Below, piece after piece: positions 1 through 10,490 of a DNA stretch of 64,000 nucleotides. Source of the stretch: Calvatia gigantea. Its lineage: Eukaryota; Basidiomycota; Agaricomycetes; Agaricales; Lycoperdaceae. The stretch lies in assembly GCA_025093985.1 (NCBI GenBank), contig JACAAK010000003.1, positions 2,852,001 to 2,916,000 on the forward strand, given 5' to 3'. The position numbers and the translations under genes are program-made. The notes below the pieces were generated by a model, which saw only the letters and a list, made by a program, of their open reading frames with translations, did no database searches and was not told the origin of the DNA. The number at the start of each line of letters is the position of its first letter. Within the stretch, counting starts at the first letter, position 1.

Positions 1-200
1 CTACTGTTTTTTTACGTGTGTACTTCCCCTGGCTCAATAAGCAGTGCTGAATGTTCTGATCTGGGGCTGCCAAGGCGGCCAATGCTTGTTGGGAGCAGCC
101 TCTCTGCAATCACGTGGGATAATACATAAATGTAATGATCTGCACAGCAGGTGTGATTGTTCCCAGTTCTGCCCCTTGCCTCACAACCATCCTCACTATC

Positions 201-1407
201 ATGCCTCTTCTTAAGCGCAAAGACCAGAACAAGATACCCCCCGTATCTGAACCCGCCCCACCTTCTAATACATCGAGCAGCTATTCAGGTTCATACCGTT
301 CACCTACCTCTACCTATGTCGCCAGCAGAGACGGTGACCCGTATAGCGCCTCTTCCACGCCCATGATGAGCAGAACAAGCTCTCAAACCGCCGCCTATCC
401 TGCCCAGGATACCTATACAACAGATAGATTTTCGCGGAACAAAGGAGTCCCTGACGCATACGCTCGTGGTGAAGCAAATATCGACCTCGATCGCAACGAA
501 CTCTTTTCTGGTTATAATCCCAAGAAAGCAGGATCAGGCAGATTCTTCGATGGGCCTGATGTCAGGCCACCCGCTAATCCTGGAGAAGAAACAGAGGATG
601 ATGTAGAAGGGATCAAGCAACAAACTCGTTTCGTCAAACAAGAGAGCGTTAATTCGACGAGGAATGCTTTGCGTCTAGCTCGCGAAGCGGAAGATACAGC
701 AAGGAATACGCTCACGAGATTGGGCGATCAATCAGGTATGATGAGTTTCTAATTAATGTTTTAGCCCATTGAACTTGTGTCGTGCAGAAAAACTCGCGAA
801 TACTGAGCGCCACTTGGATGTTTCAAAAGCACACTCACTTCGTGCTGAAGATAAAGCAGATGAATTGAAACAGCTGAATCGCTCCATCTTCAGGCCTGTT
901 ATTACTTGGAATAAAGACGCAAAGCGTGCGGCTCAAGAAGCCAAGATCCAAGCCCGCTTTGACGATGAAAGGGAAGAAAGGGAGAAAGCTATGACGGACA
1001 TTAGGGAGACTCAGAATCGTCTGGGTAGAGCTGCTACATATGGGCGAAATGACGATGAGGGAGCCACAGATGGAAGTCGTCGCACACTGACTGCGAAACA
1101 GCAAGCTGATCGGATGGAACAACGAAAACGTTTCCAGTTCGAAGCCACGGCTGAGGATGATGACCTGGAGGACGAGCTTGACGGCAACCTAGATGAGATT
1201 GACGAGGCCACCAAACGGCTCAAGGCCTTGAGCACGGCCATGGGTCAAGAACTGAATCGTCAAAATGAGCGTATTGACAACATCACGGAAAAGGCTGATC
1301 GTGAGGATAGACGTATCTTTAGGAACACGGAACGTGTAAGTGGGGACTGCTGGACTACATCAAAATCATCACTGACTCGTCGTGCACAGCTGAAAAGGAT
1401 TAAATAA
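201..1407 (+). CDS. SEC9: Sec9 / SNAP-25-type t-SNARE
   Basis: Plasma-membrane Qb/Qc SNARE that pairs with syntaxin (Sso1) and synaptobrevin (Snc) to fuse secretory vesicles. The start MPLLKRKDQ at 201 is preferred over the in-frame ATG at 135 because fungal Sec9 proteins begin in this style. The N-terminal ~130 residues are Ser/Pro/Tyr-rich and probably disordered. The first SNARE helix follows (VKQESVNSTRNALRLAREAE, then ARNTLTRLGDQS) and continues after intron 736-787 as EKLANTERHLDVSKAH. The second SNARE helix is near the end (ELDGNLDEIDEATKRLKAL, ERIDNITEKAD). A 54-nt intron at 1336-1389 is a multiple of three, so both forms stop at 1407; splicing gives the usual NTERLKRIK tail. No palmitoylated Cys cluster is seen between the helices, as in yeast Sec9. 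Confidence 0.93.
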
Positions 1408-1651
1408 ATCGTCACTGGTTAAGTATCCAATGCGACAGGCTAACGCTTTGTGTTTAGTCTTGCCTTGCTTTAAAGTGGACGAATATTCTTGGAATCTAGG
1501 ATACCTGTTGTCTTTGACTTCTTGCCAACTTAATTAATAAAGCACTGTAGTCGCGGTCACGTGACGGTTTTTCCATGGATGCAATTTAAGCCTTAACGCG
1601 AATTCCACCAGGTACTTCCCATTCTTTTTAGACCTCACTATTACTGCCTGT

Positions 1652-3180
1652 ATGGTTTCGCAATACGAGAAAGACAAACAACTTCAGATAGAGAAGGCAT
1701 GTTGTCTCTGCTGTAGGCTTCGTGTAATTATTTGCAAACTGACGGCCCTTGCAGAACAGGGAGCTTCTGAAAAGCTTAGGGCTAGAGAAACCTCTCTTTG
1801 AACCCAAAGAAAAGTTGGGGAAGAAGCCACCGCCTCCGAAACGCAAAATAACGGAAGAAGATGTTGAAGGCCCACCTTCGAAAGTCTCGCGCGTTGAAAA
1901 GACAAAGCCGGTGGGCCAATCTCCACCAGAAGGTCTTCGCCGCAGCTCTCGCAATGCTGGGGAAAAAATCGATTACGCTAACGAACAACGATTGGATTCA
2001 CCTCAGCCTGTCATACGCAATAAAACATCAGGCAATGATGGGCCTATGGGACGCGAAGCTGGGAAACGGCTGCATGACCCGTGAGTTCTGATGGACTGAT
2101 TGTTGGCGAAGGCTCGATTCTCATGCTCGCTGTCGATCAGGAAAACCTTTGGTCATATACCTGATATCACTGTCGGCACTTGGTGGTTGACAAGGGAAGC
2201 ATGTAGCCGAGATGCTGTTCATGCGTGAGTCTTTTCCCTGTCCGTGTTGCGCTGTTGAGCTAATCTCAGAACAGGCCGTGGGTAGGTGGAATATCCGGAG
2301 GCCCTGAGGGAGCACATAGTGTTGTCCTCAGTGGAGGATATGACGATGACGTCGACCTGGGTTACGCCTTGTGAGTTAAATCATGTTTCAAATGATGGTG
2401 AAATTTATGTCCTTTTTTTTTGTGTAGTACGTATACCGGGTCAGGTACGAACAACTTCCCCCTCCATTGAGGTTCGCGTCTAATCATCATATGCTAGGTG
2501 GACGTGACCTAAAAGGAACAAAGACAGCCCCAAAGAATGTGAGGCTGTTTTTCTGTCCCCTATATCCCGTAGTGACTGACGAATTCCAGCTCCGGACGGC
2601 CCCTCAGAGCTCGGATCAATCCTTTGAAAACCATGTATGTTGACCGAAAACTCATTTACCTCCACTGACAAAATTGGGTTTCAGTTCAACAAGATGTTAA
2701 AGGCGAGACAGAGCAGTCATTTATTCAGGCCAAATGCTTATATTCATTACAGAGATCTTGCGAGACGAAGAAACCCATCCGAGTCGTTCGTGGTTTCAAA
2801 GTTAGATCAAGATATGCCCCCAGTGAAGGGTTCGTCCATGATTTCGTATCCTTCTTACGGTTTACTGACTCTCTTGTGGCCAGCTACCGCTATGACGGAC
2901 TGTATACCATAGAAAAAGTTCGCAGCACCCACTCCTTGTTTCCATTCCCACTAACACATTCCAGGCCTGGATGGAGAAGGGACTCAACCAGAAAGGATAC
3001 CTTGTTTGCAAATACGCCTTCAAGGTTTGTCGTTGTCTGTACAACAAAATCACGCCCCTAAAATTTACGTCTTAGCGCCTGCCCGGTCAAGCACCTTTGC
3101 CGGTTAGAGAGGATTATGCAGAGGAGGAAGAAGCTCCCACGTGCGGACTGGTGTCAACGGATGCTGTTAGTTGTTTATGA
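1652..3180 (+). CDS. SRA-YDG domain protein (UHRF1-like methylated-DNA reader)
   Basis: The SRA (SET and RING associated) domain binds methylated CpG in hemimethylated DNA. Splicing about ten short introns gives a compact protein. It starts MVSQYEKDKQLQIEKNRELL, followed by a basic Pro/Lys linker with RRSSR, then the SRA fold. The SRA motifs include FGHIPDITVGTWW, REACSRDAVHA, GGISGGPEGAHSVVLSGGY, DDDVDLG, FTYTGSGGRDL, RTAPQSSDQ, CETKKPIRVVRGFK, YRYDGLYTIEK and GYLVCKYAFK. It ends near VSTDAVSCL at 3180. No RING, PHD or tandem Tudor domain is seen, so this is a stand-alone SRA protein. Two introns appear to use GC donors (1697-1754 and 2703-2752). The order of SRA blocks is intact, so the gene looks functional. 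The exact middle splice sites are inferred from the family pattern. Confidence 0.9.
1697..1754 (+). other. Likely GC-AG intron 1 of the SRA-YDG gene
   Basis: The exon ends in AAG and is followed by GCATGT, with no usable GT donor that keeps the frame. The intron ends TTGCAG. Removing it joins IEK to NRELL in phase 0. Confidence 0.6.
2703..2752 (+). other. Likely GC-AG intron within the SRA domain
   Basis: The exon ends TTAAAG and the intron begins GCGAGA, ending ATTACAG after 50 nt. Removing it restores the conserved SCETKKPIRVVRG segment in frame. Reading through it gives residues that do not fit the SRA fold. Confidence 0.55.
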
Positions 3181-3665
3181 GCACACCTAGATGCGCTTAC
3201 AGTTGTGATTTACCTCAAGTGTCTTCGCTTTGATTGTATGTTCTCAGGACTCATTGCTAGCCCATAACCCCAAAATCACAATATCATCTGGCCTCGGTAT
3301 TTGTGTCGCTTGTCAAAATATCCGAGAAGACAGGTCAAATGTTCAAGAAAGATATACGTGCGTGATTGTCGAACCAGAGAAAATCTATCCAAGTTCGACT
3401 ATGAGTCGGCAAATTCTCGGTACGTCTGGGGAATTCCCTTGTGCTCCACAGGTTGAACATCATCCACGGGCCTTCAGAAACCTGAACCCGGGATAGATAC
3501 TACGCATCGATGAATATAAAATCCATCGAATACTGGCCAATCTAAATTTGTTTCGCTCTGCTGACCAGGTTGGAAATTTGTCCAGAAAGTGCCAACGGTT
3601 CGAGCCTTTTGGTTTCGAGCTATAAGAATATGTGAAATATGGGTCCATTTTGTCCCAGCCTCAGG
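3181..3665. other. Intergenic, no gene seen
   Basis: This gap separates the SRA gene from the secreted DPBB gene. Short open frames are present but lack family resemblance and splice logic. It presumably holds the 3' end of one transcript and the promoter of the next. Confidence 0.5.
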
Positions 3666-4738
3666 ATGTTCCCGCCGTATATATTCGCCCTGGTCTCAAT
3701 CTCCACCGCGATCGGTGTTAATGCTGCCGCTGGTGTTACAACCTTCAATGATGTATGTCCCCGCACTCGAATCACCTGTACGAGCACCGACTTTCACTGT
3801 GCTTTTTATAGTATACAACTCAGAGTAGCGTTGCTTGTCCCGGTGCGTGCCCTTCGTACCTTGCGCAAATCTGTCGGGAGTCTTATCGGGCTGTGCAGGT
3901 TTCCCGCCAAGCAACTCCCAAGGAAATGGCATCTTTGCCGCAGCGAATGGCCGACTTGTCCCCTTTATGGACGGGTTCGCGTTGCAACGGGACCAAAGAC
4001 GCGAGTAAATGGTGAGAGTCAAGAAGCGCATTCACTACCTGATAGTAACATTTGGTGTTTCCAAGCAATGGCCGTGGATCATGTATTGACTGTACTGGAC
4101 GTACGAGTTTCCGTTGCAAATCCGTCCTACCCTTGAATGATTTCCCCTAGCTGCTTGTCTCGATGAGGAGCAATGTGGCCACGTAAGTAAAATTATACCT
4201 CAATACTCGTAAGTACTCGGAACAATGATACACCATGCTTAGTGTTTCAATGTTCGATGTGAGTGGCTGCGGTGTCTGGCAGCACGAGGCTTCAACACCG
4301 GCGATACACAGGCACCGGCACTCTAGATGGCGAGACAAGTGGAGCCTGCTCAGGAAGGATGATCAAGGTCAAAATCATAGATGCGTACGCTTTTGAATTC
4401 TCCTGCCTAAACAGCTTAATATTTAACTCTAGCTTATGACGGAATCTAATAGCTGTCCCGCCACCCACCCAGCGAACTACTGCAAGACAGCAGCATTCGG
4501 TGGAGTAAGTTGTCTGCCTACGCTCAAGGAGAACCTTTCAACAGCAATTCCCGTTAGACCATACCCAATAGAGAAGCATGTGAAGCAAGTGGGACCAATG
4601 CCTTGGACATTGCCACCACCGCTAGGAGCATGCTATCTTCTTTCGTACGTATTCCCCCGCGTGCTCTTTGGCCAATCCTTTAACGGTTATGTACAGCAGG
4701 GTAACTTGTTGATTGATATTCAAGCGACTACTTGTTAA
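3666..4738 (+). CDS. Secreted cysteine-rich protein with double-psi beta-barrel (EG45/kiwellin-like)
   Basis: The protein starts MFPPYIFALVSISTAIGV, a signal peptide ending near VNAAAG. After splicing about seven short introns, a Cys-rich N-terminal part appears (VACPGACPSYLAQICRESY, SRCNGTKDASKC, GRGSCIDCTGPACLDEEQCG). A barrel part follows: CTGTLDGETSGACSG, MIKVKIIDACPATHPANYC, then ACEASGTNALDIATTARSM and GNLLIDIQATTC at the end. The K-VKIIDACP and NALDIATTA motifs match the DPBB fold of plant EG45/natriuretic-like, barwin and kiwellin proteins. The Cys-rich module before the barrel recalls kiwellins, which are secreted and bind other secreted proteins. There is no catalytic Asp pair of GH45 that I can identify, so a wall-binding or effector-like role is inference. 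The exon edges near 3890-4140 are the least certain. Confidence 0.72.
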
Positions 4739-5266
4739 ACGGCACCGACGGTTTTGGAGGCCCTGAATCCCGAATAAATGACCCCGGAGTAAACTGGCAA
4801 ATACTTACTCAAATCGTCTTAATAAAGTGTAGAACAATCCCACACATTTGATGATCTCCCGTCGTATCGGCATTTGGATGCCGAAAAGCAAGAAGTATTT
4901 TTTTAATATGACCTTAGGTGCGCTGAGTTCTATCTCGCTTCGCGTGCGTAGGGAGGGCGGAACTGAGAATCGAGGACGAGGACAGTGTTCACCTAGGAAC
5001 CGGGCTCACGAAGCGAGGCGGCGGCTTTAAGGGTGTGAATGCCGGTTTCTATGCCCAATCATGATCGATGAATATCCGCATTTGTATTGGACATCGCGGG
5101 AATTGTAGAATTTAGGGCGCTTGTTATAATTCAACCTTGTTTTCTCTTGGAAGGCACTCTCAACTCTCAACTCTCAACGTCCGAGTCGTTGGTCTCGTCC
5201 AACATCAGTCATTCTTTCGTCCAACCCCTGTCTTTCTTTTTTTCCTAACCTAATATCCGTCAAATC
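4739..5266. other. Intergenic / promoter of the membrane DPBB gene
   Basis: No gene is seen. Close to the next start there is a triplicated CTCAACT run (about 5159-5180) followed by a pyrimidine-rich stretch, typical of a fungal transcription start region. Confidence 0.45.
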
Positions 5267-6484
5267 ATGGATTTCAAGAGGTCATCCGACCAACTAGAAC
5301 TTGGCGTAACCCCTCCAACAGTGAATGTTCGCGTCACAGAGTCAAAGTCAAAGTCTTCAAATTTTTGGGGCCCACTCTACGTCGTCGGGGTTTTCGGATG
5401 CGCTTTTCTGCTATTTCATTTATACGCCGCTACAACTCTCCATCATGCAGCCATGGACCGTGGATTGCACAAGCTGGAAGAGGAGGTGCATGCCATGATG
5501 GAGGTGTACCATATTCAGGCGAATGCTACAGCAGGAAATGTTTTTTTACCAGTGGTCGATGAAGGAAGCAGCAACCACGGAACGCTAGATGTCGGTCTTC
5601 TCCACAAAAAGCACCACCGGGGTCTTAAGCGTTCCTAGGCGTGAGGCTAGCGAAGTTGTGCCTATCAAGCGAGGTGGTGGTGCAACACTTACTTGGTTCC
5701 GCCCTGGCCTGTAAGTGTGGTGCAACTATTCAATAGTATGTAAGAGTGTTGATATCCTCTGAAACCAGCGGTGCTTGCGGAGGCCACAACAGTGATAACG
5801 ACTTTGTATGTCTTCCCTATTTCCTTTGAAAGTACCAGGCCCATGTTCACACACTGCGGATTCTAGATCATTGCTATTAGTCACCTTGTATGTCCGATTT
5901 TCTTGCCTTGCCAGTGGCCCGACTAATCCTTAACATCAGATTTGGGACGGCGGCTCCCATTGTGGTGATACAGTTACCATTTCGTACCATGGAAAGACTG
6001 TTCAGGCTACTGTGGCTGATGAGGTAGGCAATTTTAGTCTCTTATGAGACTACTCTGATATATACACGTTCTTTAGTGCATGGGCTGCGATCCCAACCAC
6101 ATCGATTTGAGCCCTGGTCTCCTTCACCATATTGCAGGACCAGGTACTGATACGGTCTCGGACGCGGTTTGGTCCTTTGGTGGTGCACCTGCTCCAGAGG
6201 AAAAACCCAAACCCAAGCCAACTCCTACCACTCCCCCACCACCTCCTACCACTACCAAGGCTCGCCCGACTTCCACATCAAGCATCTCCACTCACGCTCG
6301 TAGTACTAGCTCAACCACAAAGACTTCATCTGTCGCATCGTCCACTTCCTCTACCTCATCACCCTCCGCCTCCCAAACCCCGGCATATGTTGACGACGGC
6401 AATGTGCACAATCTCGTGGACTTCAATGTTTTACTTGTCAACATTGGTGGTGTAGCGATGTCTGGAGTCCTCGTCAAAGCATAA
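5267..6484 (+). CDS. Membrane-anchored RlpA-like double-psi beta-barrel protein
   Basis: Exon 1 (from MDFKRSSDQLELGV) has a cytosolic leader and one hydrophobic helix at about residues 35-58 (LYVVGVFGCAFLLFHLY), which looks like a type II signal anchor. Downstream exons give a DPBB domain: GGGATLTWFRPGLGACGG, HNSDNDFIIAISHL, WDGGSHCGDTVTISYHG, KTVQATVADECMGC, DPNHIDLSPGLLHHIAG. A Pro/Thr/Ser-rich stalk and a short tail ending GVLVKA follow. The HCG, DECMGC and DLSP motifs are standard for fungal secreted DPBB proteins. The first junction is uncertain: a 49-nt intron at 5540-5588 keeps the frame but has a weak donor. If it is wrong, the membrane exon and the barrel could belong to different transcripts. 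Confidence 0.75.
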
Positions 6485-7026
6485 ATGTAGAAGAACGTGC
6501 TGTAACCTGATATTCCCTCTAGTTGGTTCCATGCTTTCCTAGTGTGCTTTCAAATATTGAAACAGTTGAATTCTGCTTTGTCATGTTATATCTTTGTTTC
6601 ACGGTTCTCGTGTTAATTGCCTTTGCCATTGACATTCATACATGTCCTAGGATAACCTGGTTTCCGTACTTGTACATCCGGACTGAATTGTGGATATTTT
6701 TATATATCTGTGATTAGTTATGCTAGTCGCTCACACCCAGGGGGGAGGTTGTCGATGAGAGTTTGTTGCCTATCATGCTTGTCCCGACCATTTAAGACGA
6801 TGCTTCGCCCACCCGGGACAAGGATAGCGCGGTGTCCGTTCTTGGCTGATTCAAAATGGGCCCCGAGTGTCAATAATACAAAACTTTGATTTGATATACG
6901 AGAGTCGAAGCTACACCAAGTACGAACGCGGGGAATGGGATAGGCTATAGAAGGAAGAAAATACCCGGTACAACTGCAAAGCTAATGCTATACACGAAGC
7001 ACGGAGTGGGATTCCAAACGGAGCGC
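6485..7026. other. Convergent intergenic region
   Basis: This lies between the 3' ends of the membrane DPBB gene and the hypothetical gene on the minus strand. It is AT-rich at its left side. No gene is seen. Confidence 0.5.
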
Positions 7027-8266
7027 TTAAGACCGCTCCTCGATGGCTTCTCTAACAAGAGCTAAAAAGTCCCCCTGAGACGTTGTGCTGGAGCGCCACA
7101 GGCCGTATAAACCACGAATGGTGGCCTTGAGAGCCTCATCCGCGGCAATATTCTTAGCCAAATCGGCATCGGCAGTGGGACCAACAACCGAGCCTAACAT
7201 GGCAAGAGGTTCCTCTGGGATATTTGCCTGTGGGGATTGTGGAGATGGAGAGGTTTCTGAGACGGAAGTAGAAGATGGGTCATCTTCCTGCAAAGGAGGT
7301 GAATCAGGACGTGTGGGAAGAGCAGCTAGCCTACGAGAGAGGGAGCTGGGAGATGGAGGGGCGAGAGGATTATAGATCTCTGATAGGCATAGTTCTGGAT
7401 TAAGCTCGGACGAGGTAACGAAGATACGTTGGTCAGCCTCGGCGTTCTGAGATTGGGCAAGACTGCGATTGAACGGACGGGGAGAAGGGATGGTAGAGTC
7501 CGCTGAACCTACGAGAAAAAAGAGTTTGTTACGAAAGCCAAAGAGCATCAAGAAGTTAATCCTAACCTTGAATGGAGGAATATTGGGACCAGTAGGCGTC
7601 CTCAGCGTCAGCCGCAGCCACAGGTTTGAGAGAAGGACGAGATGTAACGGGATTATCCCCTACGGTGTCGTAGGCGTTCCAGTAAGCGTCATCTTCATCT
7701 TCGAGGTTGTCGGTGCTGAAGATGTACGTGCGCTCTGGCAGGAAATCGTTGGGGGATTGGAAGAGAGCCATTGCGTGAGAGAGATCTGAGCAAGAGTTAT
7801 TTGGAAAGGAACCGGTTGCGGAATTATGATATTTCCATGTATCGGAGGTTTGGTCCCAGAGAAATACGAGACAGAGGGATGTTTCGATGTCCGGATGGGA
7901 GGATGGGAGGACGGATGTGGGGGTAATGCGGAAGTAGGCGTACAGTGCTTCTGGGTCGGCAGCGTAGCGTATGTCCGAATGTGCTGAGCTATCATCAAAG
8001 GCGTTCAGGAGGTCGGATAGGTCCTCTAGCTTTATATATTCAAGGAGGGCAAGGACAGTTTCTGAATGATCAGATGGCCATGTCAGATAGGCTGCAGGAT
8101 CGTCTGGTGTGATGTCCAAAAAATGGTGTCGTTGAAGAAGTGGTAAGGAGATCAGATGCGCTGGGATGCGCTGGAGGGAGGATGGCGGGCAGATGTACTG
8201 GAGAACATTGAGGATGAGTGCGATGGTGAGAGGCCGGGGCTGGCGCTCGCTCTCAGTCATCGTCAT
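7027..8266 (-). CDS. Conserved-type hypothetical protein, Ser/Pro-rich C-terminus
   Basis: Two exons are joined by removing 7509-7566 (58 nt, GTTAGG...CGTAG). I do not recognise the family. The N-terminal ~200 residues look folded (IALILNVLQYICPP, FLDITPDDPAAYL, CLVFLWDQTSDTWKYHN). Acidic YW-containing segments follow (DDAYWNAYDT and EDAYWSQYSS, a near repeat), then a Ser/Pro-rich linker. A helical C-terminus ends the protein (ALKATIRGLYGLWRSST...LVREAIEERS). The start MTMTESERQ at 8266 is preferred over the upstream in-frame ATG at 8341, because that one lies inside the neighbouring coding exon. There is no signal peptide or membrane helix. It shares a very short divergent promoter with the gene at 8319. 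Confidence 0.8.
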
Positions 8267-8318
8267 TGCCAACTCTCGCCATCTATTTTTGTCACACTCT
8301 CCTTTGTCACTTCCCACC
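8267..8318. promoter_or_regulatory. Very short divergent promoter (52 bp)
   Basis: Only 52 bp separate the two proposed start codons on opposite strands. The stretch is T/C-rich towards the plus gene. Both genes must share or overlap their core promoters and 5' leaders. Confidence 0.55.
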
Positions 8319-8855
8319 ATGCTGCCCAGCAGCCTCCTCATCGCCTTTGCTCTCCCCCTTGTTGTTCTCGCTCAGGTATGCACTCAATACAGTGTCTCAT
8401 AGCTGTGGCTAACACCTTCACAGCAACAAAGTGGCCAAGGTCAACCACAACAGAACCAGACTGTTATCACTTCAACATCCATCTCTACTCTCCTTACTCT
8501 CGGTCCAGACAGGCAGGCCAGTACAGCGACGAGGACCTTCGTTTTCACCACTACCCAAGTTCTTACCTCTGCACCACAACCCTCCGGCAACGGCACTGCT
8601 GGCAACAGCACTTCCCCTGCCGGAAACAATACCCAGAGTGCGTCGACAACAACCACGCCTCGCAACCTTCCGACCGCCCCGACCAATGTTGACGGTGGCG
8701 GTGTGAACGGTGCACCATCGCCAGGACAAAGCGGCGTTGGCGGCATTTACGGCCCAGACGACAGTTACGTTGCCGCTGCCACCTCACTCAAGCGCAATGC
8801 CTACGTCGTAGGCTCCGTTGGCCTTGTCCTCGGTGGCGCTATGCTTGTTCTGTAA
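8319..8855 (+). CDS. Ser/Thr/Asn-rich cell-surface protein, probable GPI anchor
   Basis: Exon 1 encodes a 19-residue signal peptide (MLPSSLLIAFALPLVVLAQ). Intron 8376-8423 is removed in phase 0 and exon 2 runs to the stop at 8855. The mature part is short and low-complexity: QQSGQGQPQQNQT, TSTSISTLLTL, then many Ser/Thr, several N-x-S/T sequons (GNGTAGNSTS, NNTQS) and Gly-rich runs. The C-terminus is hydrophobic (YVVGSVGLVLGGAMLVL), as expected for a GPI-anchor signal. This is typical of small basidiomycete wall mannoproteins. No enzymatic domain is present and no specific function can be assigned. Confidence 0.85.
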
Positions 8856-8981
8856 TTCCTTGGACACGATGGACTTTAGATATATGGATATTTAGACTTG
8901 TCGCTCGTTCTTTTGCATCTCATGGACTGTATTATTCATTGGGACATTGCAGTTGGTCGACTTAATATTCTCTCCGCAAAA

Positions 8982-10490
8982 ATGTATCGGCAATTGCCGT
9001 CGTATCTTATGCTTCTGCGATCACGTCCAGGATTGGGTCGCTCCCTCTACCAACCAATCCATCAATATCACCTACCTCAATTCAGAACAACGATTCACGC
9101 TATGTCTGAGATCTCGTCTCAAGTGAAACGACAGAAATCAACCCACAAGGTAGTTGGGGAAAAGAACGGCATTTGTTCACCGCTGAACGTGACAATTTCC
9201 TAGGTTATTGGCACCCATAATGGAACATTCCACTGTGACGAAGCGCTTGCCGTCTTTTTACTCCGCCAAACCGCCGTCTACGCCGACGCTGGTGCGAATT
9301 TGGTGGCTACTGACCACCGCGGAATGTACTGATCAACACCCAGGTCTCAAAAGGACACGCGATCCCGCCATTCTGGAAACCTGCGATATCGTGGTCGATG
9401 TTGGCGCAGTCTACGATGAATCCAAGCAACGCTTCGATCACCATCAGCGTGGATTTACTACAGTCTTTGGTCATGGTTTCAACACCAAACTTAGCAGTGC
9501 TGGTTTAATTTACAAGTCAATTACACCACTTTCCGTTGCAATGTCCAACTGAACTTTCACCAGGCACTTTGGCAAAGAAATTATCGCAAACAGACTTCAA
9601 ATTCCTACCGACGATCCCAAAGTTGAATTGCTGTGGCTCAAGTTGTATAAAGTTCGTCAATGTTTCCGACTTAATTGTCTGGCTCTCAAAGTTTGTAGGA
9701 ATTTATTGAGGCGATCGATGCCATTGACAACGGGATATCTCAATATCCTAGCGACATCAAGCCTCTTTATAGGAGCCGCACCGATCTCTCTAGTCGTGTT
9801 GGACATCTGAACCCCGCTTGGAACCAGTCCGTTGACGCTCAAGCTGTCGACGTAAGCCCTGGTAATTCTTGAGTGATACCGCATCTAACTCCAATACTCT
9901 AATCTAGACACGTTTTCTTGAAGCATCCAAGTTGACTGGGACAGAATTTCTTGACCGCCTCCATTACCATGCCAATGCATGGCTGCCTGCCAGAAACTTA
10001 CTCATTGAAAGCATTAATTCCAGCAAGGCCACCATCGACCCAACCGGAAGAATCATTTTGTTCAACCAATTTCTCCCTTGGAAGGTAAAGTCGGTCCTCG
10101 ATCGTAATCGTCGCACGACTAATTGTTTTGTTACAGGAACATCTCTTTGAACTCGAGTCCGCCGGTGAAGTCACTCCTAACACCGCAATCTACGTCGTCT
10201 ATCCAGATGAGACTAGCGGCAACTGGCGCATCCAAGCCGTTCCCGTCTCACCAGAGAGCTTTGAATCAAGAAAGGCTTTGCCGGAGGAATGGAGGGGCCT
10301 CCGCGATGACGAATTGAGCCGCGCGAGTGGTATCGATGGAGGAATTTTTATCCATGCCAGTGGCTTTATTGGAGGTCTGCGCTCATCACGCCCATACTTT
10401 CCCCACAGCGGGGCCTGATTTATTTCTTCTGCAGGCAATAAGACCAAGGAAGGAGCTTCGAAGCTCGCTCAAGTCTCCTTGCAGAAATGA
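8982..10490 (+). CDS. MYG1: MYG1 family DHH-type exonuclease/hydrolase
   Basis: MYG1 (UPF0160) is a DHH-like metal-dependent nuclease found in mitochondria and nucleus, where it processes RNA. The start at 8982 gives an Arg-rich N-terminus ([20 protein letters not shown]) that suits mitochondrial targeting. A second Met lies just before [11 protein letters not shown] and could start a nuclear form. Family motifs after splicing are [81 protein letters not shown] and [16 protein letters not shown]. Verified introns include 9150-9203; the last one rejoins IGG to NKTKEGA and the stop is at 10490. The metal-binding Asp/His motifs are all present, so it should be active. Confidence 0.94.
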
